Below are positions 24,523-32,242 of a stretch of DNA of 64,000 nt, in pieces. Position 1 is the stretch's first letter; every line of letters starts with the position of its first letter. This stretch comes from Actinophytocola sp036555685 (lineage in GTDB: Bacteria > Actinomycetota > Actinomycetes > Mycobacteriales > Pseudonocardiaceae), in NCBI RefSeq assembly GCF_036555685.1, contig NZ_DATBKY010000264.1, positions 95,378 to 159,377 of the forward strand, in the 5' to 3' direction. The notes below the pieces were generated by a model that was given only the letters and a program-made list of their open reading frames with translations, was not told the DNA's origin and made no database searches. A program made the position numbers and the translations under genes.

Positions 24523-25354
24523 GCTCGCCGGCAACCCGGTGATGATCACCGGTGCCGCGTCCGGCATCGGCCGCGCGCTCGCCCGCCGGCTCAACGGGTT
24601 CGGCTCGCCGGTCGCCATCGCCGACATCGACGAGGCCGGCCTGAAGGACACCGCCGCGTTGCTGACCGGCCGCGTGCTGACGCGCGTCCTCGACGTCCGC
24701 GACGCGGCCGACCAGCGCCGGTTCGCCGGCGAGGTGCGCGACTGGCTGCCCGCACCGCTGGCGGCGGTGTTCAACAACGCCGGCGTCGCGGTGACCTCGA
24801 CCGTCCTCGACGCCGTGCCCGAGGACGACCAGTGGCTGCACGACATCAACTTCCACGGCGTGGTCAACGGGACGCGGGCGTTCCTGCCGATGCTGGTGGC
24901 ACAGGACTCCGGCGTCATCGTGAACACCTCGAGCGTCTTCGGCCTCGTGGGCATGCCGCACCAGAGTGCGTACTGCGCGGCGAAGTTCGCCGTCCGCGGG
25001 TTCACCGACTCGCTGCGCCAGGAGCTTCGCGGCACGGGCGTGCGCGCGGTGACGGTCCACCCGGGCGGCATCACCACGAACATCGCCCGCAACGCGCGCA
25101 TGCGCAAGGACCCCGAGGGCCTGGGCCGGACCAAGGAGCAGATGGCTGCCCAGTTCGAGGCGGTCACGATGACCTCGCCGGAGAAGGCGGCCGCGATCAT
25201 CCACAGCGGAGTCGAGCGCGGCAAGGCACGCATCCTGGTCGGCCCCGACGCGTACGTGTTCGACGCGCTCGCCCGCATCGCCCCGACCCGGTACTACTCG
25301 GTGATCGCGGCCCTGCAGTCGCGGCTGCGCGAGCGGGCGAAGGAGACCGTGTGA
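24506..25354 (+). CDS. Short-chain dehydrogenase/reductase
   Basis: A 282-residue classical SDR. It has the TGAASGIG cofactor motif at residues ~15-22, 'VFNNAGVAV', a catalytic Ser in 'VNTSSVFGLVG' and Tyr156-x3-Lys160 ('SAYCAAKFA'). 'IADIDEAGL' after beta-2 has an Asp, which favours NAD(H). It probably converts a secondary alcohol to the ketone that the downstream Baeyer-Villiger enzyme oxidises. The C-terminal extension ('ARIAPTRYYSVIAALQSRL') is typical of mycobacterial SadH-like SDRs. GTGA overlap with the next gene. Confidence 0.9.
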   Translation: MPPRPRLAGNPVMITGAASGIGRALARRLNGFGSPVAIADIDEAGLKDTAALLTGRVLTRVLDVRDAADQRRFAGEVRDWLPAPLAAVFNNAGVAVTSTVLDAVPEDDQWLHDINFHGVVNGTRAFLPMLVAQDSGVIVNTSSVFGLVGMPHQSAYCAAKFAVRGFTDSLRQELRGTGVRAVTVHPGGITTNIARNARMRKDPEGLGRTKEQMAAQFEAVTMTSPEKAAAIIHSGVERGKARILVGPDAYVFDALARIAPTRYYSVIAALQSRLRERAKETV

Positions 25355-26838
25355 CGGCCCGGCCCGCGGACGTGGACGTGGACGTGCTGATCGTCGGCGC
25401 GGGGCTGTCCGGCATCGGCGCGGCACACCACCTCCAGGCGGCGTTCCCGCACCGGACGTACACGATCCTCGAGGCACGCGACGCGATCGGCGGGACGTGG
25501 GACCTGTTCCGGTATCCGGGCGTGCGGTCGGACTCGGACATGCACACGCTCGGCTACCGGTTCCGCCCGTGGACGGACGCGAAGGCGATCGCGGACGGGC
25601 CGTCGATCCTGCGCTATGTCCGCGACACCGCCACCGAGGCAGGCATCGACCGGCACATCCGCTTCGGCCACCGGGTCGTGCGTGCCAGCTGGTCCACACC
25701 GGACTCGCTGTGGACCGTAGAGGCGGTGCACGAGGGTCGTCCGGTCACGTTCACCGCGCGTTTCCTGTACCTGTGCAGCGGCTACTACCACTACGACGCC
25801 GGGCACGCGCCGGACTTCCCCCGCAGTGAGGAGTTCGCGGGCACGATCGTCCACCCGCAACACTGGCCGGCCGACCTCGACCACGCGGGCAAGCGGATCG
25901 TCGTCGTCGGCAGCGGTGCGACCGCGGTGACGCTCGTGCCGGCCCTCGCGGAGACGGCCGAGCACGTGACGATGCTGCAGCGCTCGCCGACGTACATCCT
26001 CGCGCTGCCCGCCGTGGACAAGCTCGCGAACCGGCTGAAGCGCGTGCTCGGCATGCGGCGCGGCTACTTCCTCACGCGGTGGAAGAACGTGCTGATGGGC
26101 ACGCTGATCTACCAGCTGAGCAGGCGCCGGCCGGCTGTGGTGAAGAAGCTGATCCGCAAGCTGACGGTCCAGCAGCTGCCGGCGGGCTACGACGTGGACA
26201 CCCACTTCCGGCCGCGCTACCAGCCGTGGGACCAGCGCCTGTGCCTCGTGCCCGACGGCGACCTGTTCGCCGCGATCCGCTCGGGCCGGGCGAGCGTGGC
26301 GACCGACGAGGTCGAGACGTTCACGCCGTCCGGCATCCGCCTGCGGTCCGGTCTCGACATCGAGGCGGACGTCGTCGTGACCGCGACCGGCCTGCGCCTG
26401 CTGGCGTTCGGCGGCATCGAGCTGTCGGTCGACGGCCGGGCGGTCGAGCTGCCGAAGACCATGGCCTACAAGGGAATGATGCTGTCGGACGTGCCGAACC
26501 TCGCCTTCACGATCGGCTACACGAACGCGTCGTGGACGCTGAAGGCGGACCTGGTGAGCGAGTACGTGATGCGCCTGCTGCGGCACATGGACGCCCACGG
26601 CTACACCCGGTGCGTCCCGGCGAACGACGACCCGACGGTGACCGAACGCCCGCTGCTCGACTTCGCCGCGGGCTACGTGCTGCGCTCGATCGACGAGTTC
26701 CCGCGGGCCGGCTCGCGTGCGCCGTGGCAGCTCGGCATGAGCTACGCCCACGACGTCGTCACCCTCCGCCATGGCCGGCTGGACGACGGCTCGATGCGTT
26801 TCAGCCGCACCCCTGCGCAGGTCGCCGCCGAGGCGTAG
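25351..26838 (+). CDS. Type I Baeyer-Villiger monooxygenase (EthA/MymA-like)
   Basis: A 495-residue flavoprotein. It has an FAD Rossmann motif 'VLIVGAGLSGIGAA' at the N-terminus, the EthA-type 'GTWDLFRYPGVRSDSDMHTL' and the Baeyer-Villiger fingerprint F-x-G-x3-H-x3-W-P at residues 162-173 ('FAGTIVHPQHWP'). A second Rossmann motif for NADPH, 'IVVVGSGATAVTLVP', follows. It converts ketones to esters with O2 and NADPH. Together with P450, hydrolase and SDR this suggests breakdown of an alkane, terpene or long-chain ketone, reminiscent of the mycobacterial mymA operon. GTG start overlaps the SDR stop. Confidence 0.9.
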   Translation: MTARPADVDVDVLIVGAGLSGIGAAHHLQAAFPHRTYTILEARDAIGGTWDLFRYPGVRSDSDMHTLGYRFRPWTDAKAIADGPSILRYVRDTATEAGIDRHIRFGHRVVRASWSTPDSLWTVEAVHEGRPVTFTARFLYLCSGYYHYDAGHAPDFPRSEEFAGTIVHPQHWPADLDHAGKRIVVVGSGATAVTLVPALAETAEHVTMLQRSPTYILALPAVDKLANRLKRVLGMRRGYFLTRWKNVLMGTLIYQLSRRRPAVVKKLIRKLTVQQLPAGYDVDTHFRPRYQPWDQRLCLVPDGDLFAAIRSGRASVATDEVETFTPSGIRLRSGLDIEADVVVTATGLRLLAFGGIELSVDGRAVELPKTMAYKGMMLSDVPNLAFTIGYTNASWTLKADLVSEYVMRLLRHMDAHGYTRCVPANDDPTVTERPLLDFAAGYVLRSIDEFPRAGSRAPWQLGMSYAHDVVTLRHGRLDDGSMRFSRTPAQVAAEA

Positions 26839-26850
26839 CGTCTGACAGCT

Positions 26851-27339
26851 ATGCATGGTGGACCGGTCATCATCGGGTTCGACGGGACGCGCGCGGCGCT
26901 GCACGCGCTGGACGAGACCGCGCCGTTGCTGCTCGGGCAGCAGGTGCTCGTCGTCATGGTGTGGGAGGCGGGCAAGGCGATCGACCTCGCCGAGAACCCC
27001 TCCACCGGGTTCGACCACCCCGTCCAGAGCCTCGACCTCAGCGGGGCGTTCGCGGCCGACCAGGCCGCGTACGAGGCGGCCGTGCGCATCGCCGAGCGCG
27101 GGGCGCAGTTCGCGACCAACGCCGGGCTGAAGGCCGAGGGGCTGGCGGTCGCCGACGCGGGCACGGTCGCCGAGACGCTCTTGAACCTGGCCGTCGAGCG
27201 CGACGCGCGCGCCATCGTCGTGGGCACCCACTCGCACGGGCGCGTCAGCGAGGTCCTCTTCGGCACGACCACCCGCGCGGTGATGGAGCACGCCACCTGC
27301 CCGGTGCTCGTCGTCCGCGAGAAGCCCCGCAACGGGTAG
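26851..27339 (+). CDS. Universal stress protein (UspA family, ATP-binding type)
   Basis: A 162-residue Usp domain. It shows 'PVIIGFDGTRAALHALDETAPLL', 'QVLVVMVWEAG', and the ATP-binding signature 'GTHSHGRVSEVLFGTTTRAVMEHATCPVLVV' (G-x2-x-G-x8-9-G-T) intact, unlike the copy at 4084-4542. It follows the BVMO gene by 12 bases but is also found as an independent gene in relatives, so operon membership is uncertain. Confidence 0.9.
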   Translation: MHGGPVIIGFDGTRAALHALDETAPLLLGQQVLVVMVWEAGKAIDLAENPSTGFDHPVQSLDLSGAFAADQAAYEAAVRIAERGAQFATNAGLKAEGLAVADAGTVAETLLNLAVERDARAIVVGTHSHGRVSEVLFGTTTRAVMEHATCPVLVVREKPRNG

Positions 27340-27425
27340 CCCGAACGCCCGATTGACGCGCGCGAATCCCCGGGCAGAGTGTGAGCTGACCTGCTCCGCC
27401 CACGGGCCCAGCGTCGGGAGCCGCC

Positions 27426-30400
27426 GTGTCTTCGATCAGCCGCCGGGCCCTGGCCGGCATCGCCACCGCGGCCGCCGTGGTCGCGCTCAGCCCGGCCGTG
27501 CCCGCCGGCGCCGACCACACCCCACCGCCGAACGCGGTCTCCGTGCCCGGCTCGCACAACACCGAGATGGGCTGCCCCGGCGACTGGCAGCCGGACTGCG
27601 CGCAGGCCCAGCTCACCCAGGACCCGAACGACGGCGTGTGGAAGGGCACCTTCCAGGTGCCGGCCGGCAGCTACGAGTACAAGGCCGCGATCAACAACGC
27701 GTGGGACGAGAACTACGGCGCGGGTGGCGTCGCCGGCGGCGCGAACATCGCCTACGAGTCCGACGGGTCGGTCTCTTTCTACTACGACCACGCCACCCAC
27801 TGGGTCACCAGCGACGCCCAGGGCCCGATCGTCACCGCGCCCGGCAGCTTCACCAGCGAGCTCGGCTGCTCCAGTGACTGGGCGCCCGACTGCATGCGCT
27901 CGTGGCTGCAGGACCCGGACGGCGACGGCGTCTTCACGTTCTCGACCACCGCGATCCCGGCCGGGCAGTACGAGGTCAAGGTCGCACACGGCCTGTCGTG
28001 GACGGAGAACTACGGCGCGGGCGGCGCGCGCGACGGCGCGAACATCCCGTTCACCGTGACCGCGGACGGCGACCGCACCTCGTTCTCCTACGAGCTCGCC
28101 ACCCACGTGCTGACCGTCTCCGCCGGCATCGCACCGCCGGACCTGCGCTCCGCGCGGGCGCAGTGGCTGCGCCACGACGTGGTCGCCTTCGACGCGCCGG
28201 CGAACGCCGCGTCGTTCCGGCTCTACCACGCGCCCGACGGGGGGCTGGTCGCCACCGGCGAGGGCGTGTCCGGCGGCGACTCGCTGCCGCTGACGCTCGA
28301 CCCGGCCGGGCTGCCGGCCGAACTTCGCACGCAGTACCCGCACCTGGCCGCGTACGACGCGCTCCGGGTGCCCGCGGCCGACGTCGCCGGACTGCTCACC
28401 GGCCAGCTCGCGGTCGCCGCCTACGACGCGGACGGCAGGCTCGTCGACGCCACCGGCGTGCAGGTTCCCGGCGTGCTCGACGACGTCTACGCGGGCGCGG
28501 CGGGCGAGCACCTTGGCCCGGCGTGGGCACACGGCACTCCGTCGCTCGCGTTGTGGGCGCCGACCGCCAAGAGCGTCGGCCTGCTGCTCGACCCCGCCGG
28601 ACCGGCCGGCGAGCGGCGGGTCGCGATGACCCGCGACGCCTACGGCGTCTGGCACGCGCGGGGTGACCGCGGCTGGCGCGACGCCCGGTACGCGTTCGAG
28701 GTCGGCGTCTACGTGCCGGCGCTCGACGAGGTCGTCACGAACGTCGTGACCGACCCGTACTCGCTGGGGCTCACGACGAACTCGGCGCGATCGGTCCTCG
28801 CCGACCTCGACGGCCCGGCGCTGAAGCCGGGCGGCTGGGACCGGCAGCGCAAGCCGGGGCTGGCCCGGCCCGAGGACTCGACGATCTACGAGCTGCACGT
28901 GCGCGACTTCTCGATCACCGACGAGTCGGTGCCGGCGGCCCACCGGGGCACGTACCTCGCGTTCACCGACAGGAACAGCGCCGGCATGCGGCAGCTGCGC
29001 GACCTCGCCCGCGCCGGGCTGAACACCGTGCACCTGTTGCCCACCAACGACATCGCGAGCGTCGAGGAGCGCCGCGACGCGCAGCAGACGCCGTCGTGCG
29101 ACCTCTCCTCGTTCGGCCCGGCCGCCGAGGACCAGCAGGCATGCCTCGACCCGATCCGGGACACCGACGGCTTCAACTGGGGCTACGACCCGCTGCACTA
29201 CACGACGCCCGAGGGCTCGTACAGCACGAACCCGGACGGCACGACACGCACTCGCGAGTTCCGCCGGATGGTCGGCGCGCTCAACGACACCGGCCTGCGC
29301 GTGGTCATGGATGTGGTGTACAACCACACGCCGGCGTCCGGCCAGGATCCGCACTCCATCCTGGACCGGGTCGTGCCCGGCTATTACCACCGGCTGTCGG
29401 CCACCGGCGCGGTGGAGAACTCCACGTGTTGCGCGAACACGGCCACCGAGCACCTGATGATGGGCAAGCTCATGGTGGACTCCGTCGTCACGTGGGCGCG
29501 GGAGTACAAGGTGGACGGTTTCCGGTTCGACCTCATGGGCCACCACTCCAAGGCGAACATGCTGGCCGTCCGAGCCGCGCTGGACAAGCTGACCCCGGCG
29601 CGCGACGGCGTGGACGGCAAGCGGATCTACCTGTACGGCGAGGGCTGGAACTTCGGCGAGGTCGCCAACGACGCGCGGTTCGTGCAGGCAACGCAGCTGA
29701 ACATGGCGAACACCGGCATCGGCACGTTCTCCGACCGGCTGCGCGACGCCGTGCGCGGTGGCGGCCCGTTCGACGAGGACCCGCGTATCCAGGGCTTCGG
29801 CACGGGCCTGTTCACCGACCCGAACGGCGCGGCGGTGAACGGCACGCCCGCCGATCAGCGGGCGCGGTTGCTGCTCTACCAGGACCAGATCAAGGTGGGC
29901 CTGGCCGGCAACCTGCGCGACTACCGGTTCACCGACCGCAACGGCGACGTCGTGCCGGGGTCCGGTGTGGACTACAACGGCCAGCCGGCGGGCTACGCGG
30001 GCGACCCCAGCGAGACGATCACCTATGTGGACGCGCACGACAACGAGACGCTGTTCGACGTGGAGCAGTACAAGCTGCCCCAGGCGACGTCGATGGCCGA
30101 CCGCGTGCGGATGAACACGGTGTCGCTGGCGACGACCGCGCTCGCGCAGGGCCCGTCGTTCTGGCACGCGGGCAACGACCTGCTGCGGTCGAAGTCGCTG
30201 GACCGCAACAGTTTCAACTCGGGCGACTGGTTCAACCGGATCGACTGGACCCGCACCGAGTCCACCTGGGGCTCGGGCCTGCCCCCGCGCGGCGACAACG
30301 AGTCCAAGTGGCCGTACATGCGGCCGCTGCTGTCGGATCCGGCCCTGGCGCCGCGCCCGGCCGACATCTCCACCGCGCACCAGCGCGCGCTGGACCTGCT

Positions 30401-30752
30401 CGGGATCCGCTTCTCCTCGCCGCTGTTCCGCCTGGGCTCGGCGGCGGAGATCCAACGCCGGGTCACCTTCCCGGTAGGCGGCCCGGCCCAGACGCCGGGC
30501 GTGATCGTCATGTCCCTGTCCGACCGGGTGGGCCCGGACCTCGACCCACGCGCGGAAGGCATCGTGGTGGTGTTCAACGCCTCGGCCACGGCGACGTCGC
30601 AGACGGTGCCGTCACTGGCGGGCGCGCACTACCGCCTGCACCCGATCCAGGCGAGCGGCACGGACCCGGTGGTCCGCACGTCCACGTACTCCTCCGGCAC
30701 GGGCACCTTCGCGGTCCCAGCCCGCACGGTGGCGGTCTTCACCACCCGCTGA
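27426..30752 (+). CDS. Secreted pullulanase-type alpha-1,6-glucosidase (GH13)
   Basis: An 1108-residue exported enzyme. The signal peptide is Tat-like at its start ('SSISRRALAGIATAAAVVALS'). Two tandem ~105-residue starch-binding-type modules follow, each with 'GCxxDWxPDC' and 'ENYGAGG' (~45-140 and ~150-240). Then come a pullulanase N2 domain, a CBM48-like region ('PSLALWAPTAKSVGLLLD') and the GH13 barrel. Catalytic residues read as Asp702 in 'VDGFRFDLMGHH', Glu739 in 'YGEGWNFGE' and Asp872 in 'VDAHDNE'; 'DVVYNHT' is also present. It debranches starch, glycogen or pullulan outside the cell. GTG start with GGGAG upstream. Its length fits full pullulanases. Confidence 0.92.
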   Translation: MSSISRRALAGIATAAAVVALSPAVPAGADHTPPPNAVSVPGSHNTEMGCPGDWQPDCAQAQLTQDPNDGVWKGTFQVPAGSYEYKAAINNAWDENYGAGGVAGGANIAYESDGSVSFYYDHATHWVTSDAQGPIVTAPGSFTSELGCSSDWAPDCMRSWLQDPDGDGVFTFSTTAIPAGQYEVKVAHGLSWTENYGAGGARDGANIPFTVTADGDRTSFSYELATHVLTVSAGIAPPDLRSARAQWLRHDVVAFDAPANAASFRLYHAPDGGLVATGEGVSGGDSLPLTLDPAGLPAELRTQYPHLAAYDALRVPAADVAGLLTGQLAVAAYDADGRLVDATGVQVPGVLDDVYAGAAGEHLGPAWAHGTPSLALWAPTAKSVGLLLDPAGPAGERRVAMTRDAYGVWHARGDRGWRDARYAFEVGVYVPALDEVVTNVVTDPYSLGLTTNSARSVLADLDGPALKPGGWDRQRKPGLARPEDSTIYELHVRDFSITDESVPAAHRGTYLAFTDRNSAGMRQLRDLARAGLNTVHLLPTNDIASVEERRDAQQTPSCDLSSFGPAAEDQQACLDPIRDTDGFNWGYDPLHYTTPEGSYSTNPDGTTRTREFRRMVGALNDTGLRVVMDVVYNHTPASGQDPHSILDRVVPGYYHRLSATGAVENSTCCANTATEHLMMGKLMVDSVVTWAREYKVDGFRFDLMGHHSKANMLAVRAALDKLTPARDGVDGKRIYLYGEGWNFGEVANDARFVQATQLNMANTGIGTFSDRLRDAVRGGGPFDEDPRIQGFGTGLFTDPNGAAVNGTPADQRARLLLYQDQIKVGLAGNLRDYRFTDRNGDVVPGSGVDYNGQPAGYAGDPSETITYVDAHDNETLFDVEQYKLPQATSMADRVRMNTVSLATTALAQGPSFWHAGNDLLRSKSLDRNSFNSGDWFNRIDWTRTESTWGSGLPPRGDNESKWPYMRPLLSDPALAPRPADISTAHQRALDLLGIRFSSPLFRLGSAAEIQRRVTFPVGGPAQTPGVIVMSLSDRVGPDLDPRAEGIVVVFNASATATSQTVPSLAGAHYRLHPIQASGTDPVVRTSTYSSGTGTFAVPARTVAVFTTR

Positions 30753-30815
30753 GCAGCCACCCGCCCGCACATATGCTGGCCGTCCACGAGGACGTCCGGA
30801 TGGTGGGGAGTGTCG

Positions 30816-31601
30816 ATGGCGGTACCGCCCGAGCAGGCGAGTGAGCAGGTATACCGGGCGGCGCCGGATCCCGCGGACCACCGGCTGGCGCACGAGCTCG
30901 CCGTGGCCGCGGGGGAGTTGCTCGTCGGGATGCGGGGGGAGCTTCGGGGGCACGCGCTGCGGGCGGCGGGGGATCGGCGGTCCAACCGCTTCCTGCTGGA
31001 CCGGCTCGGCGAGGAGCGCGGGGACGACGCCGTGCTGTCCGAGGAGTCGGCCGACGACGGGCGGCGGCTCGGGGCCAAGCGGGTGTGGATCGTCGATCCG
31101 TTGGACGGGACGCGGGAGTACGCGGAGCCGGGGCGTACGGACTGGGCCGTGCACGTCGCGCTCTGGGTGGACGGGTACCTCGCCGCCGGGGCGGTGAGCC
31201 TGCCCGCCACCGGGGCCGCCTACTCGACCTGGCAGCCGCCCGCCACGCCGGTCGCGCCGCGGGAGCCGGTCGTGCTGGTCAGCCGGAGCCGGCCGCCGGC
31301 CGTGCTCGATGCCGTGCTCGCGCGGTGGCCGGCGACGCCGGAGCCGATGGGGTCCGCCGGCGCGAAGACCGGGGCGGTGCTCGCTGGCCGGGCGAGCGCC
31401 TACGTGCACGGCGGCGGCCAGTACGAGTGGGACACCGCGGCGCCCGTCGCCGTGGCCGTGGCCGCCGGGTTCCGCGTCCGCCGGCTCGACGGGTCCGCGC
31501 CGCGGTACAACCGCGCCGACCCGTGGCTGCCCGACATCGTCATCTGCCACCCCGCCGCGGCCGACGAACTGTGGGCCGCTCTCGACGAGGCCGCCGCGTA
31601 G
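30816..31601 (+). CDS. cysQ: Inositol monophosphatase-family phosphatase, CysQ-like
   Basis: A 261-residue Mg2+-dependent phosphatase. Metal ligands occur in 'VLSEESADD' (Glu), 'VWIVDPLDGTREYAEPGRTDWAVHVALW' (the DPLDGT motif) and the late 'YEWDTAAPVAVAVAAGF' (WDxAA). The sequence and order match 3'(2'),5'-bisphosphate nucleotidase CysQ, which recycles PAP from sulfate assimilation; activity on inositol phosphate or fructose bisphosphate is also known in relatives. ATG 30816 is 5 bases after GGGGAG. It precedes the convergent Rrf2 gene, a family often tied to sulfur metabolism. Confidence 0.85.
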   Translation: MAVPPEQASEQVYRAAPDPADHRLAHELAVAAGELLVGMRGELRGHALRAAGDRRSNRFLLDRLGEERGDDAVLSEESADDGRRLGAKRVWIVDPLDGTREYAEPGRTDWAVHVALWVDGYLAAGAVSLPATGAAYSTWQPPATPVAPREPVVLVSRSRPPAVLDAVLARWPATPEPMGSAGAKTGAVLAGRASAYVHGGGQYEWDTAAPVAVAVAAGFRVRRLDGSAPRYNRADPWLPDIVICHPAAADELWAALDEAAA

Positions 31602-31644
31602 CCGCCACCGCGCGGGGCCGGGCGCGCGAAGAGCGGCCGCCGGG

Positions 31645-32109
31645 TCAGGTTCGGTAGCGCTGGTCGGCCTTGTACTGGTCGGCGAGCTCGGTCGCGGCCG
31701 GCGGTAGCTCGCCGGCGACCAGGTCCGCCAGGGTCACCCGCTCGAAGACCCACCGCAGGCTCGCCCGCGCCGCCATCCACACCTCGAGCAGCGTCTTCGC
31801 CGGGCCGGCGTACTCGAGCTCCGAGAACTCGCCGTCCCGCACGGTCACCAGCGGGCCGTCGACCGCGCGGAACACGTCCGCGATCGTGATCTCGCCGGGC
31901 GGGCGGCCGAGCTCGTAGCCACCGACCGGGCCGCGGGTGCTGCGCACCAGCCGCGCGCGCTTGAGGTCCGCCAGCACCCCGTGCAGGAACTTCAACGGGA
32001 TCGCCTGCTGCTCGGCCAGCCGGGTGGCCGCGACCGGCCCGCCCGACGAGTCGGCGGCAAGTTGCGCCATCGCTCGCAGGGCGTAGTCGACCTTGGCAGT
32101 GACTCTCAT
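31645..32109 (-). CDS. Rrf2-family transcriptional regulator lacking Fe-S cysteines
   Basis: A 154-residue Rrf2 protein. The winged helix is 'MRVTAKVDYALRAMAQLAADSSGGPVAATRLAEQQAIPLKFLHGVLADLKRARLVRSTRGPVGGYELGRPPGEITIADVFRAVDGPL'. The three cysteines that hold the cluster in IscR/NsrR are absent (no Cys at all), placing it nearer to CymR/YwgB-type members that sense metabolites or protein partners. It is divergent from the FAD/TPR fusion gene, with a 7-bp inverted repeat between. It likely controls that gene and itself. The AGGGGGA ribosome site supports ATG 32109. Confidence 0.9.
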   Translation of the reverse strand: MRVTAKVDYALRAMAQLAADSSGGPVAATRLAEQQAIPLKFLHGVLADLKRARLVRSTRGPVGGYELGRPPGEITIADVFRAVDGPLVTVRDGEFSELEYAGPAKTLLEVWMAARASLRWVFERVTLADLVAGELPPAATELADQYKADQRYRT

Positions 32110-32178
32110 CCGGCGGTCCCCCTTCGGGAGAACTTTAGTCCCCAATCATGCCGTCACACGCGCCACACATCGTGTTAG

Positions 32179-32205
32179 TCTCATACTCCGATAAATTCTA
32201 TGAGA
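32179..32205. promoter_or_regulatory. Inverted repeat in AT-rich promoter, candidate Rrf2 operator
   Basis: TCTCATA (32179-32185) and TATGAGA (32199-32205) are perfect reverse complements around a 13-base spacer containing GATAAATT. This AT-rich island lies between the Rrf2 start (32109) and the start of the FAD/TPR gene (32243). Rrf2 dimers bind AT-rich repeats of about this length. Confidence 0.55.
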
Positions 32206-32242
32206 AAAGTAGAGATTACGAGCGGACCTGCTAGGAGGGCCG

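Noticed and set aside
26742..30455. 1237-codon minus-strand ORF
   Set aside because: Shadow of the pullulanase gene; the plus frame has clear GH13 catalytic motifs.
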